From NCBI RefSeq assembly GCF_009663685.2, contig NZ_RCOG02000026.1:62001-126000 (forward strand): 64,000 nucleotides of DNA, in the 5' to 3' direction. This document shows positions 51,561-60,462 of the stretch, one piece after another. Origin of the DNA: Cupriavidus sp. U2. Its GTDB lineage: Bacteria > Pseudomonadota > Gammaproteobacteria > Burkholderiales > Burkholderiaceae. Both the position numbers and the translations under genes were made by a program. Each line of letters begins with the position of its first letter. Within the stretch, counting starts at the first letter, position 1. The notes beneath the pieces are model-generated. The model made no database searches, was not told where the DNA came from, and saw nothing but the letters and a program-made list of their open reading frames with translations.

Positions 51561-53327
51561 CTATTCGAACAGCTTGCGCAGGTTCGATTTCAGGATCTTG
51601 CCGTTCGGATTGCGGGGCAGCATGTCGTCCCGGACGATGACCCGTACCGGCACCTTGAACGCGGCCAGCTGCTGGCGCACGAAATCCTGCAGCTCCGCTT
51701 CGGTGGCCCGGGCGCCCGGCTTGAGGCTGACCACGGCGCCCGGCTCCTCGCCCAGCGTCCGGTGCGCAATGCCGACCACGGCCGCGTCCATGACGGCCGG
51801 ATGCGCATACAACGCGCTTTCCACCTCGATACAGTAGATGTTCTCGCCGCCCCGGATCAGCATGTCCTTCATGCGGTCGACGATGTAGAGAAAGCCTTCC
51901 TCGTCCAGCCTCGCCACGTCGCCGGTGTGCAGCCATCCATCGACAAAGGTCTTTGCCGTGGCCTCAGGCTTGTTCCAGTAGCCACGCACGACGTTGGCGC
52001 CGCGCACCATCAGTTCGCCGATCTCCCCGGGCGGCAGCGCATTGCCGAAGCCATCGTCGATCTTCATCTCGCCGATCGGCAGCGCAGGGCCGCTGGCGTC
52101 CGGCCGGTGAATGTACTCGTCGGCGCTGTGGCTGGTGAACGTGGCGGACGTTTCCGTCATGCCCCAGCCGATGCCGGGCGCGGCGTTCGGAAAGGCCGCC
52201 TGGATGCGGCGCACCAGTTCGGGCGATGCCGGCGCGCCGCCGTAGTGGATGTTTTCGAGCGACGACAGGTCGAATTCGTCGCGCCGCGGATGTTCGATGA
52301 TCTGCCAGGCGATCGTGGGTACGCCGCCGGCCGACGTGCATCGCTCGCGTTCGATCAGTTCCATTGCGCGCAGCGTGTCCCAGCGATACATCAGCACGAT
52401 CTTGCCGCCGCTGGCCAGCGCCCCGTTCAGCACCGACATGCAGCCGGTGACGTGGAAGAACGGCACGGCCAGCAGCGCGGCCTTCTGCGGGGCATCGGGA
52501 TTCGGCTCAGGCACCGGCTCGCCGCGCCGCAGCAAGTTGCGCAGCGGGCTGAACTGCGCGCAGACGGCCACCGAGCAGGCGTTGCGGTGGGTGCCGACGG
52601 CGCCCTTGGGTTTGCCCGTGGTGCCCGACGTATAGAAGATCGTGGCGTCGTCTTCGGGGTCGAGCGGCACCAGCGGCAGCGATTGCGACGGCAGCGACGG
52701 CCAGGCGCCGGAATCGCCGATCACCGAGGCCAGCGGCACGATGCGCGGGTCGTCGAACGTGGCGTCGGCCGGCGCACGGGACACGTAGATGCGTTCCAGC
52801 GCGGGGCAGTCCGGCAGGTGCTCCAGGATGCGGTCAAGGCGCTCGTGATCGACGATGGCGATGCGGCTGCCCGAATCCGACAGGCCGTATTCGAGTTCGG
52901 GGCCGGTCCACCAGGCATTGAGCGGCGTGACGATGGCGCCCGTCAGCAGCCCGGCATAGAGCGCCACGGGCCACTCGGGCAGGTTGCGCATGGCCACGGC
53001 CACGCGGTCGCCCTTGCGCACGCCGTCGCGCACCAGCTGGTGGGCAAGCGCGGTGGCGGCCAGCGCAAATGCGCGATAGCTGACCCGTTCGTCCTCGTAG
53101 ACGACGAACGTCTTTTCGCCCCAGGCCGCGGCGACCAGGAACAGGTCGCGCAGCGTGGGCGGGGCGTTCTTCCAGACCGTGGTGGGAATGCCCCGGATCA
53201 CACGCGTCTCGGTTTCGAACGGCGCCCCGGGGGCGGTCAGCCGGGCGTGCGCCTCGGCAATCGACATGACCGGCCACTGTGGGCCGGCCGGCGAGGGTTG
53301 CTGCGGATGTTGCGGATGTTGCGACAT
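51561..53327 (-). CDS. acyl-CoA synthetase (AMP-forming)
   Basis: The 588-residue adenylating enzyme has P-loop TIFYTSGTTGKPKGAVGTH, the GWGMTETSATF motif, hinge region HTGDVARLDEEGFLYIVDR, and the catalytic lysine in PRNPNGKILKSNLR. It activates a carboxylic acid to its CoA ester; the substrate is unknown. GGGAGG lies seven bases before the ATG at 53327. It follows the SDR gene by 24 bases on the same strand, suggesting joint fatty- or aromatic-acid metabolism. Confidence 0.92.
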   Translation of the reverse strand: MSQHPQHPQQPSPAGPQWPVMSIAEAHARLTAPGAPFETETRVIRGIPTTVWKNAPPTLRDLFLVAAAWGEKTFVVYEDERVSYRAFALAATALAHQLVRDGVRKGDRVAVAMRNLPEWPVALYAGLLTGAIVTPLNAWWTGPELEYGLSDSGSRIAIVDHERLDRILEHLPDCPALERIYVSRAPADATFDDPRIVPLASVIGDSGAWPSLPSQSLPLVPLDPEDDATIFYTSGTTGKPKGAVGTHRNACSVAVCAQFSPLRNLLRRGEPVPEPNPDAPQKAALLAVPFFHVTGCMSVLNGALASGGKIVLMYRWDTLRAMELIERERCTSAGGVPTIAWQIIEHPRRDEFDLSSLENIHYGGAPASPELVRRIQAAFPNAAPGIGWGMTETSATFTSHSADEYIHRPDASGPALPIGEMKIDDGFGNALPPGEIGELMVRGANVVRGYWNKPEATAKTFVDGWLHTGDVARLDEEGFLYIVDRMKDMLIRGGENIYCIEVESALYAHPAVMDAAVVGIAHRTLGEEPGAVVSLKPGARATEAELQDFVRQQLAAFKVPVRVIVRDDMLPRNPNGKILKSNLRKLFE

Positions 53328-53351
53328 GCGTTGCCTCCCGCGCAAGACAGA

Positions 53352-54116
53352 TCAGATCGTGACGCCCCCGTCCACCACCAAGGCCTGGCCGGTCATGAAG
53401 GTACTGGCCGCCGATGCCAGGAAGCAGGCCGCGCCGGCGATTTCCACCGGCTCGCCGATGCGGCGCAGCGGCGCGTTCTCGGTGGACTGCTTGTAGCGCA
53501 CGGGATCGTCCCACAAGGCCTTGGCGAAATCGGTCTTGATCAGGCCCGGGGCGATGCAGTTCACGCGCACGTTGTGCGGCCCGAATTCCACGGCCAGGTT
53601 GCGCGCCAGCTGGAAGTCGGCCGCCTTCGAGACGTTGTAGACGCCAATCGTGGGCGATCCGCGCAGGCCGCCGATCGACGACACGATGATGATCGAGCCT
53701 TCCTTGCGTTCGATCATCTGCGGCGCCACCATCTGGATCAGCCAGTGGTTCGAGATCACGTTGTTGTCCAGCACCTTGCGGAACTGGTCGTCCGACACAC
53801 CGCTCATCGGCCCGTAGTAGGGGTTCGACGCGGCATTGCAGACCAGGATGTCGACCTTGCCGAAAGTGCGGTTGGTTTCGTCGACCAGGTTTTGCAGGGC
53901 TTCCTTGGACGAGATGTTGGCGGCCACGGCCAGCGCCGTGCCGGCGCCGTGTTGCGCATTGATGGCATCGGCCACCTCCTGGCAGGCCTCGGCCTTGCGC
54001 GACGAGATGACGACCTTGGCGCCCTGGACGGCCATTTGCTCGGCAATGGCCCGGCCGATACCGCGCGAGGACCCGGTGATGATGGCAACCTTGCCCGACA
54101 GATCGAACAATGACAT
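53352..54116 (-). CDS. short-chain dehydrogenase/reductase
   Basis: The 254-residue protein has the Rossmann motif TGSSRGIGRAIAEQ, the NNV segment, Ser in IIIVSSIGGLRG and the catalytic YxxxK in GVYNVSKAADF. It ends in VVDGGVTI as classical SDRs do. AGGAG lies five bases before the ATG at 54116. Its substrate is likely a hydroxyacyl or alcohol related to the neighbouring acyl-CoA synthetase; that is inference. Confidence 0.9.
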   Translation of the reverse strand: MSLFDLSGKVAIITGSSRGIGRAIAEQMAVQGAKVVISSRKAEACQEVADAINAQHGAGTALAVAANISSKEALQNLVDETNRTFGKVDILVCNAASNPYYGPMSGVSDDQFRKVLDNNVISNHWLIQMVAPQMIERKEGSIIIVSSIGGLRGSPTIGVYNVSKAADFQLARNLAVEFGPHNVRVNCIAPGLIKTDFAKALWDDPVRYKQSTENAPLRRIGEPVEIAGAACFLASAASTFMTGQALVVDGGVTI

Positions 54117-54296
54117 GGTGTCTCCTGATAGGGATGGGCAGCGGTCTTGGCCGCCGCCTGAATCGTGAATTGGCCGGGACATTATGGGCAGGCGTCGTTT
54201 CCCAGTCCACAGCCCGACTCGTACGGCAGGGCCGATATCAGCAAACTTTCTGCGGGCAATTCATGCGATGCATGAACCGTGCCGCAGCGCGGAATG

Positions 54297-55193
54297 TCAG
54301 GGCGCCGCCAGCACGGCTGGCAGCCGTGCCGCCAGCCCGGCGCGCAGGTCGTCGTCGATACGGATGCCGAAGCGGTCGGCCAGAGCGTCGATGACGTGGC
54401 CGGCCGTCGGCAGGTCGGTCTTTTGCACGCTGCCGTCCGGCATGCGCGCGGTCAGGCTGCCGTTGCCGAGCGACAGCCGCGTGCCGTCGGCTTCCGTGCG
54501 GGCGGCGATCAGCTTCTGCGTGAAGTGGCTGTCGGGATGCGTCGAGACGTACCAGTTGCGCGCCACGTAGTCGATTTGCGGCTGCGGCGTCAGGTCGAAG
54601 CGATACAGCACGCGCCAGGCCTCTGCATCGTCAGCATTCGCCTCGGGATCACGCACGGCCAGGTCATACGAATGGAAGCCCGTGCCGGCCACGGCGGCCG
54701 GCGTGGGCAGCAGCCGGTACGGGGATGCGGCAGCCGCCGGCAATGACAGCGCCAGCGCGCGGTCCGGCGTGGGGCCGCCAAAGCCGACATCGGCGACATG
54801 GCTTTCGTGCGCCACTTCCACGCGCAGCAGCATGTGCGACAGCCCCGTGGGGCGCTCGTCTGGCACGTTCCAGCGCACGCGGGCGGCCAGTGGCGTCACC
54901 GCGAATCCCAGCGCCTTGAGGCCCGCGCAAAACAGCGTATTGAGCTCGAAACAGTAGCCACCGCGCCGCTGCGCGACGAGCTTGTCGAATACCGCCGGCA
55001 GATCGATATTCACGCGCCAGCCCACCAGCGGGGTCAGGTTTTCGAACGGGATATGTCGCAGGTGGGCGCCGATCAGGATATTCAGCGTGTCCAGGGTGGG
55101 CGACAGATCGGCCTCGTTGCCGATGCCGATCCGTTCGAGCCAGGCATCGCGCTGGCCGATGGTGAGGGCGGGGATCTCGTCTTCGTGGCGCAT
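54297..55193 (-). CDS. nat: arylamine N-acetyltransferase
   Basis: The 298-residue protein has the Cys-His-Asp triad of the family: Cys in RRGGYCFELNTLF, His in GLSHMLLRV, Asp in VADVGFGG. It transfers acetyl from CoA to arylamines and hydrazines, giving detoxification. It lies alone, upstream of and divergent from the Mpo1-like gene. Confidence 0.93.
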   Translation of the reverse strand: MRHEDEIPALTIGQRDAWLERIGIGNEADLSPTLDTLNILIGAHLRHIPFENLTPLVGWRVNIDLPAVFDKLVAQRRGGYCFELNTLFCAGLKALGFAVTPLAARVRWNVPDERPTGLSHMLLRVEVAHESHVADVGFGGPTPDRALALSLPAAAASPYRLLPTPAAVAGTGFHSYDLAVRDPEANADDAEAWRVLYRFDLTPQPQIDYVARNWYVSTHPDSHFTQKLIAARTEADGTRLSLGNGSLTARMPDGSVQKTDLPTAGHVIDALADRFGIRIDDDLRAGLAARLPAVLAAP

Positions 55194-55408
55194 ATCGAGG
55201 GGACTGGAAGAATTAGTAGGGCGGCTCGAACGGCGGGTTGACCCTCTTCCGGAGCACGCGGTGCATCACTAATATAAATCCACAGCAAAACCCGGCGCGC
55301 AACGTGGTCTGGCGGTGCCGGCGGCCTGCGGGTGCGATCGCGCACGACCGCGCGCACGAGCAGAGACCAGAAAGCGCCTGAAAAAAGCCAGAAGAGAGGA
55401 GACGCCCC

Positions 55409-55906
55409 GTGAAAACCCTGATCGATCATCTGTCCAGCTACGCAGCCTACCACCGCGACAGCCGTAACGTCGTCACGCATTTCGTCGGCATTCCGATGAT
55501 CGTGCTGGCCGTTACCGCGCTGCTGGGCCGCCCCGCCATGCCGCTTGGGGAAGGCGCGCTGTTCCTGACGCCGGCCATCGTCGTTTATGTGCTGGCCTGC
55601 CTGTTCTACCTGCGCCTGTCCTTCGGCTTTGGCGTGGCGATGGCCGCGATCCTGGCCATATTCGTGTGGGCGGGGGCATGGATTGCCGCGCTGTCCACCG
55701 TGGCGTGGCTGACCACGGGGATCGGCCTGTTCGTGGCAGGGTGGGTCATCCAGTTCGTCGGCCACTACTTCGAGGGCCGCAAGCCGGCCTTTGTCGACGA
55801 CCTCGTCGGCCTGCTGGTGGGGCCGCTGTTTCTGGTGGCCGAAGCCGCCTTTGCCATGGGGCTGGCGCGCGAAACGCGCGATGCGGTGGCCGCGCACGCG
55901 CACTGA
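55409..55906 (+). CDS. Mpo1-like (DUF962) membrane protein
   Basis: The 165-residue protein has the Mpo1/YGL010w pattern: LSSYAAYHRDSRNVVTHFVG near the N-terminus and FVGHYFEGRKPAF, with four to five membrane helices. Yeast Mpo1 is an Fe(II)-dependent dioxygenase that shortens 2-hydroxy fatty acids, and the His residues in these motifs are the likely metal ligands. GTG at 55409 has AGGAG about seven bases upstream. The bacterial role is unproven. Confidence 0.82.
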   Translation: MKTLIDHLSSYAAYHRDSRNVVTHFVGIPMIVLAVTALLGRPAMPLGEGALFLTPAIVVYVLACLFYLRLSFGFGVAMAAILAIFVWAGAWIAALSTVAWLTTGIGLFVAGWVIQFVGHYFEGRKPAFVDDLVGLLVGPLFLVAEAAFAMGLARETRDAVAAHAH

Positions 55907-56180
55907 TTCGCGGAAACTTTTGCGCGTTCGCGGCGTCTGTCACGTGCGAAAGTGGGGGGACGTACCGCTCCGCAGCGCATCTGCTGACGCAAACCAGCGA
56001 CAAAACCCGGGTTTTTCCCTTGGTTTGACCTGTCGCATGTGAGAAAACCCCTTTACTTCTGGCCGTTTCCGCTATGATTCAGTGCGTGCCGGCCAGCACG
56101 ATTCGCAAGCGATGACAGGTGCTACGCTGCGATGGATGGCAAATGGCCGGGACATCAATCTTCAACTCTCGTATATCGAT

Positions 56181-56639
56181 ATGGCGACCAAAGCGAAACC
56201 GACCGCGAAGACTGCAACCAAGCCTGCTGCCAAGAAGGCCGCAGCAACCAAGGCACCCGTGAAGGCTGCCGCAAAGAAGGCCGCACCGGCCAAGAAGGCT
56301 GCTCCCGCCGCTGCTCCGACCGTGAAGCCGCTGAAGGACACCTTCAACAAGTCGAGCCTGGTCGCTCACCTGGTGGCACAAACCCAGCTCGAAGCCAAGG
56401 CTGTGAAGACGGTGCTGGCTCACCTCGAAAACACCATCGTCAGCGCGCTGAACAAGAAGGGCGCTGGCGAATTCACGCTGCCGGGCCTGCTGAAGGTGAC
56501 CGCGCAGCAAGTGCCGGCCAAGAAGAAGCGTTTCGGCAAGGACCCGTTCACGGGTGAAGAGCGTTGGTTCCCGGCCAAGCCGGCCAGCGTCAAGGTCAAG
56601 GTCCGTCCGCTGAAGAAGCTGAAGGACGCTGCGGCCTGA
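56181..56639 (+). CDS. HU-family protein with H1-like lysine/alanine tail
   Basis: The 152-residue protein joins an N-terminal tail of about 50 residues, rich in Lys, Ala, Pro and Thr (AKKAAATKAPVKAAAKKAAP), to a HU/IHF-type domain (FNKSSLVAHLVAQTQLEAKA to the C-terminus). The tail resembles histone H1 and is typical of Burkholderiaceae. It should bind and compact DNA. The ATG at 56181 fits the family; upstream in-frame ATGs give an unlikely extension. A terminator follows. Confidence 0.88.
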   Translation: MATKAKPTAKTATKPAAKKAAATKAPVKAAAKKAAPAKKAAPAAAPTVKPLKDTFNKSSLVAHLVAQTQLEAKAVKTVLAHLENTIVSALNKKGAGEFTLPGLLKVTAQQVPAKKKRFGKDPFTGEERWFPAKPASVKVKVRPLKKLKDAAA

Positions 56640-56697
56640 TAGCCGAACTTTGGTAGTCGCCCGCCCGATGCCTGCCCCGTGCAGGCGCCGGACGGCT

Positions 56698-56738
56698 AAA
56701 GACCCCGTGTCTCGCAAGAGCACGGGGTCTTTTGGTTT
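56698..56738 (+). terminator. intrinsic terminator after the tailed HU gene
   Basis: AAAGACCCCGTG pairs with CACGGGGTCTTT around an 11-base loop and is followed by TGGTTT. It lies about 60 bases after the stop. Confidence 0.85.
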
Positions 56739-56764
56739 ATGGGCGCCCGGCCGGCGCCCGGGCG

Positions 56765-57760
56765 TCAGTACGCCTTGAAGTTCGCCGCCACGCGCTGGCG
56801 CAGGAAATCGCCGGCGGTGATCGGCGGATACTGCTTCGCCGGCCCCTCGATCACGGCATTGCGGTTGGCCTGGCAAAAGAACGCCAGGCTGTAGCGCGGG
56901 CCCATGTATTCGCCCGGCAGCGGGTTGCGTACGCGGTGAAAGTTCGACGGCAGGCGGTCGTCGCTCCAGCGCATCAGCATGTCGCCGATGTTGCAGGTGA
57001 TCACGTCCTCGTCCGGTGGAATCGGCGTCCATGCCTGGGCCTCCATCTCCTTGCCGGGGCATACCTGCAAGCCGCCTTGTCCCTGGCGCTGGAAAAGCAG
57101 CGTCAGGCAGTCGAAATCGGTGTGCGCGCCGGCGCGCCAGAGGTCCAGTTTGTCCTGCGCCTCAGGGGGAATCGCGTAGTAGTGGAGCAGGCGCAGCGTG
57201 CTCTGATAGTCGGGCGCTACGGGGTCGTGCGCGCGCCTGAAGAAACCGGCGTCAAAGCCCAGCTTGTCGGCAAAGCAGGACAGCACCTTCATGCCGACGT
57301 CCCAGCATTGCCGTTCGAACGCGAGCATGGTGGCCTGGAAACCGGGCAGCTCGGTGTCCGTGGGCCACAGCGCGGCCATATGCGGGCGCGTGATCTGGTA
57401 CGACTCTTTCTGATCGGGCGTGCCGGTGGACGGGCGGACCTGGGCGCGGGTTTCCCAGCCGGCGTTGTTGGCCTTCTGCAGCGGATACTGGCCCTTGATC
57501 GTCTCAGGCAGCGCGAAGAACTGTTCGGTCATGGCAAACGCTTCGCGCACGGCTGTCAGGTCGATGCCGTGGTTTTCCAGCTGGAAGAAGCCAATTTCGA
57601 CGGCAGCCTGCCAGAGCTGGTCGGCAATCTCGGCTTTGCGTTGGTCAAAATCCGACAGGTCGATGCGGCGGATGTCCCGCGCATCGGTCTCGGTGCCGTG
57701 GGCGCCCATGCGCGACTCGCGCGCCAGTTCGTGCAGGGGGAGGGTGGTTGTCCTGGTCAT
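56765..57760 (-). CDS. 2-oxoglutarate/Fe(II)-type oxygenase (isopenicillin N synthase family)
   Basis: The 331-residue protein has the DIOX_N domain (IRRIDLSDFDQRKAEIADQ) and the jelly-roll with the iron triad HTD in AGAHTDFDCLTLL and the distal His in SNFHRVRNPL, plus RYSLAFF for the co-substrate. It hydroxylates or desaturates an unknown small molecule. Neighbouring genes give no hint of the substrate. Confidence 0.9.
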   Translation of the reverse strand: MTRTTTLPLHELARESRMGAHGTETDARDIRRIDLSDFDQRKAEIADQLWQAAVEIGFFQLENHGIDLTAVREAFAMTEQFFALPETIKGQYPLQKANNAGWETRAQVRPSTGTPDQKESYQITRPHMAALWPTDTELPGFQATMLAFERQCWDVGMKVLSCFADKLGFDAGFFRRAHDPVAPDYQSTLRLLHYYAIPPEAQDKLDLWRAGAHTDFDCLTLLFQRQGQGGLQVCPGKEMEAQAWTPIPPDEDVITCNIGDMLMRWSDDRLPSNFHRVRNPLPGEYMGPRYSLAFFCQANRNAVIEGPAKQYPPITAGDFLRQRVAANFKAY

Positions 57761-58095
57761 GTCGTTCCGGGTTCAGGAAAAGTTGAACGGGTCCGGCCGA
57801 CCGGGAAAGCGGGATACCTGGAATACCTGGGATGCAGGAAGTCTCTGGCTCTCGAGTTCCGCAGCGGCGCGGACATCAAGAGCAATTTCCTGCCGCCCGC
57901 CTGCGCCGATGGGTCGTCAGGAAACGGGCGGTTGAACGCTTCTACTCTTCAATCATCACCATCGCAGGTTTTGGGCCAGCGCAAAACGGACGAAATCCAG
58001 GTGTTTTTCACCTTCCTGGCGCATGGGGGGGGCGGTTGTGGTGCGTGGATGGGCTGGCGACGGTGCATCATCCGCACGGGGCGATGCATCCGGTG
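57761..58095. other. 335-base intergenic region
   Basis: It lies between the convergent-to-tandem minus-strand genes for the oxygenase and the enoyl-CoA hydratase homologue. I see no repeat, terminator with a T-run or small gene; a G-run occurs near 58025. Confidence 0.5.
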
Positions 58096-58899
58096 CTATC
58101 GCTGGGTCCAGCGCGGATCGCGCTTCTGCAGGAACGCGTCGATCCCTTCGCCCGCATCCTCTTCCATCATGTTGCGCGCCATCACGTCGCCAGCGAAGGC
58201 GTAGGCGTCGGCCAGCTGCATCGACTGCTGCCTGTAGAACATGGCCTTGCCATAGCGGATGGCCGTCGGGCTTTTCGCGCAGATCTGGGCTACCTTGCGC
58301 GCGACGGCGGCATCGAGGTCATCGTCGGCCACGGCTTCGTTGATCAGGCCCCAATCGGCCGCTGTCCGGGCGTCGATGAAGCGCCCGGTCACCAGCAGGT
58401 CGAAGGCCCGTTTCGTTGCCACGTTGCGCGACAGCGCCACCGACGGCGTGGAGCAAAAGAGCCCGACGTTGATGCCGGACACGGCAAACTGCGCCTGCAT
58501 GGATGCGATCGCCAGGTCGCAACTGGCTACCAGCTGGCAGCCGGCGGCGGTGGCGATGCCATGGACGCGCGCAATGACAGGCACCGGCAGCGCCTGGATG
58601 GCCTGCATCACGACGCTGCACCGGGCGAACAGGCCCTGGTAGTACGAAAGCTCGGGCTGGCCGCGCATTTCCCGCAGATCGTGGCCCGCGCAGAATGCCT
58701 TGCCCTGGGCTGCCAGGATCACGCAACGCACGCTGTCATCGCTGGCGATGCGCTGGAGGGCGCCGTGCAGCGCGGCCAGCATGGCTTCCGAGAGCGCATT
58801 GAACTGCAGCGGCCGGTTCAGCCGCAGCGTCACCACGCCATCGCGGCTGTCACGCAGCACCAGCGGCTCGGTTGCCTTGTCGTCTGACTGCGCTGCCAT
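58096..58899 (-). CDS. enoyl-CoA hydratase/isomerase-family protein (ECHDC3-like)
   Basis: The roughly 267-residue crotonase-fold protein has the oxyanion-hole segments AFCAGHDLREM and IATAAGCQLVASCDLAIA. The two catalytic glutamates of hydratases are absent: the segment reads GLFCSTPSVALSR. This matches the ECHDC3-like subgroup, whose reaction is not settled. I chose the ATG at 58899 because GGAG lies six bases upstream; an ATG at 58914 is also in frame. Confidence 0.85.
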   Translation of the reverse strand: MAAQSDDKATEPLVLRDSRDGVVTLRLNRPLQFNALSEAMLAALHGALQRIASDDSVRCVILAAQGKAFCAGHDLREMRGQPELSYYQGLFARCSVVMQAIQALPVPVIARVHGIATAAGCQLVASCDLAIASMQAQFAVSGINVGLFCSTPSVALSRNVATKRAFDLLVTGRFIDARTAADWGLINEAVADDDLDAAVARKVAQICAKSPTAIRYGKAMFYRQQSMQLADAYAFAGDVMARNMMEEDAGEGIDAFLQKRDPRWTQR

Positions 58900-59058
58900 A
58901 TCGGACTCCGTCATCGGTCAATGGCGCAATGATCGCGCGATTTGTTCGAAATGGGTGCGGAATCAGGGTGAATCCGGATGCCGGGATCGCGGACGATTGG
59001 CGTAACGGTGGGTTGCCAGTGGTCTGCCCGAGTCCACCGCTGGCGCCGGCGGCGACTC

Positions 59059-59088
59059 CAAAAAAAAGAGCCGACTTGTGTCGGCTCT
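59059..59088 (-). terminator. intrinsic terminator after kdgD
   Basis: On the minus strand AGAGCCGAC pairs with GTCGGCTCT around a four-base loop and is followed by eight Ts. It starts 28 bases after the kdgD stop. Confidence 0.92.
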
Positions 59089-59115
59089 CAATGCTTCAAC
59101 TCGATACGGTATGGC

Positions 59116-60030
59116 TTATTGCGGACCCAGCTTCTTGATCAGGGCGTCCAGCTTTGCCACTTCTTCCTCGGTCAGGTCGGTCAGCGGCGCGCGCACCGGG
59201 CCGGCGTCGTGGCCAACCAGCCTGGCGCCGGCCTTCACGATCGACACGGCGTAGCCATGCTTGCGGTTGCGGATGTCCAGGTACGGCAGGAAGAAGTCGT
59301 CGATCAGGCGGCCGATCGTGGCGTGGTCGTCGGCGGCCACGGCACGGTAGAAGTCCATCGCGGTCTTCGGGATGAAGTTGAACACGGCCGACGAGTACAC
59401 CGGCACGCCCAGCGCCTTGTAGGCAGCGGCATAGACTTCGGCGGTGGGCAGGCCACCCAGGTAGGCCAGGCGGTCGCCCAGCTTGCGGCGCACGCGCACC
59501 ATGGCTTCGATGTCACCCACGCCGTCCTTGAAACCGATCAGGTTCGGGCACTTGTCCACGACCTTGGCCAGCAGGTCGGCGCCGATGCGCGAATTGGCGC
59601 GGTTGTAGACGATCACGCCGCATCGGGTCGCCTTGCAAACCTCTTCGATGTGGTTGGCGATGCCGTCTTCGCTGGCTTCGGTCAGGTAGTGCGGCATCAG
59701 CAGGATGCCGTGGGCGCCCAGGCGCTCGGCTTCCCTGGCGTACTCGATGGCCACGCGGGTCGGGCCGCCAGCGCCGGCCAGGATGGGCACCTTGCCACGG
59801 CACGTTTCCACGGCGGTGCGGATCACATTCGAGTAGTCCTGCTGCGTCAGCGAGAAGAACTCACCGGTGCCGCCCGCGGCGAACAGGGCCGAGGCACCGT
59901 ACGGCGCCAGCCATTCCAGGCGCTCGGTATAGGTGTCGGCGCGGAAGTTGCCCTGTGCGTCGAAATCGGTAACGGGGAACGAGAGCAGGCCTTCGGAAAT
60001 AATCTGCTTCAGTTCTTGCGGTGTAGTCAT
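59116..60030 (-). CDS. kdgD: 5-dehydro-4-deoxyglucarate dehydratase
   Basis: The 304-residue DHDPS-family enzyme has GGTGE (residues 53-57), Tyr142 in VIVYNRAN and the Schiff-base Lys168 in [10 protein letters not shown]. It converts 5-keto-4-deoxyglucarate to 2-oxoglutarate semialdehyde, carbon dioxide and water. AGGAAGAG precedes the ATG at 60030. It acts directly after GarD, encoded 2 kb away on the other strand. The semialdehyde dehydrogenase that would finish the route is not in the window. Confidence 0.93.
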   Translation of the reverse strand: MTTPQELKQIISEGLLSFPVTDFDAQGNFRADTYTERLEWLAPYGASALFAAGGTGEFFSLTQQDYSNVIRTAVETCRGKVPILAGAGGPTRVAIEYAREAERLGAHGILLMPHYLTEASEDGIANHIEEVCKATRCGVIVYNRANSRIGADLLAKVVDKCPNLIGFKDGVGDIEAMVRVRRKLGDRLAYLGGLPTAEVYAAAYKALGVPVYSSAVFNFIPKTAMDFYRAVAADDHATIGRLIDDFFLPYLDIRNRKHGYAVSIVKAGARLVGHDAGPVRAPLTDLTEEEVAKLDALIKKLGPQ

Positions 60031-60127
60031 GTCGCTCTTCCTGATCGCCACATGGCGAATGGTGGGTGAAGTGTGGATCAAGGCCCGTGGGTCCCCGTCC
60101 ATTGTTGTGAACGTTTCGAGATAAGTC

Positions 60128-60156
60128 ATCGTACAACTAACAACTTGACCATGCAA
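60128..60156 (-). promoter_or_regulatory. kdgD promoter with operator overlapping the -10 box
   Basis: On the minus strand TTGCAT (60151-60156) and TACGAT (60128-60133) are separated by 17 bases. The -10 box is part of GTTGTACGAT (60128-60137), a near-copy of the palindrome ahead of the transporter gene. A repressor bound here would block RNA polymerase. Confidence 0.5.
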
Positions 60157-60377
60157 GTGGGATGGTGCAAACCAAGGGAAAACCCCGGGGAAAAGGGTGG
60201 CCAGGACGAGTGTCCACACGTCGCTCGGGGCCGCCGGGTTGGGATCGCAAACCGGGCAGCATCCCCCGCCAAGCCGCAAGCCAATTGAAAGGCAGCGGGA
60301 TCGCCTGACGCACCGTAATACAGCCCATCGCACCAAGGCAGGGTAAACGCGCACTGTGGTGGACGGAACCGCGTCTC

Positions 60378-60397
60378 TATAATTCCGGTCGTACGAC
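60378..60397 (+). promoter_or_regulatory. -10 box and palindromic operator of the transporter-garD operon
   Basis: TATAAT (60378-60383) is followed by the perfect palindrome GTCGTACGAC (60388-60397), which would cover the transcription start. It matches the kdgD-side site at 8 of 10 bases. The spacing and symmetry suit a GntR/FadR-type sugar-acid regulator. No such regulator gene is in the window. Confidence 0.5.
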
Positions 60398-60462
60398 GAC
60401 ATATCACAAGCCGGTCCAGACGCATTCCCGCATCGAGGTCCACCGGCTGTGAGGAGACCCAG

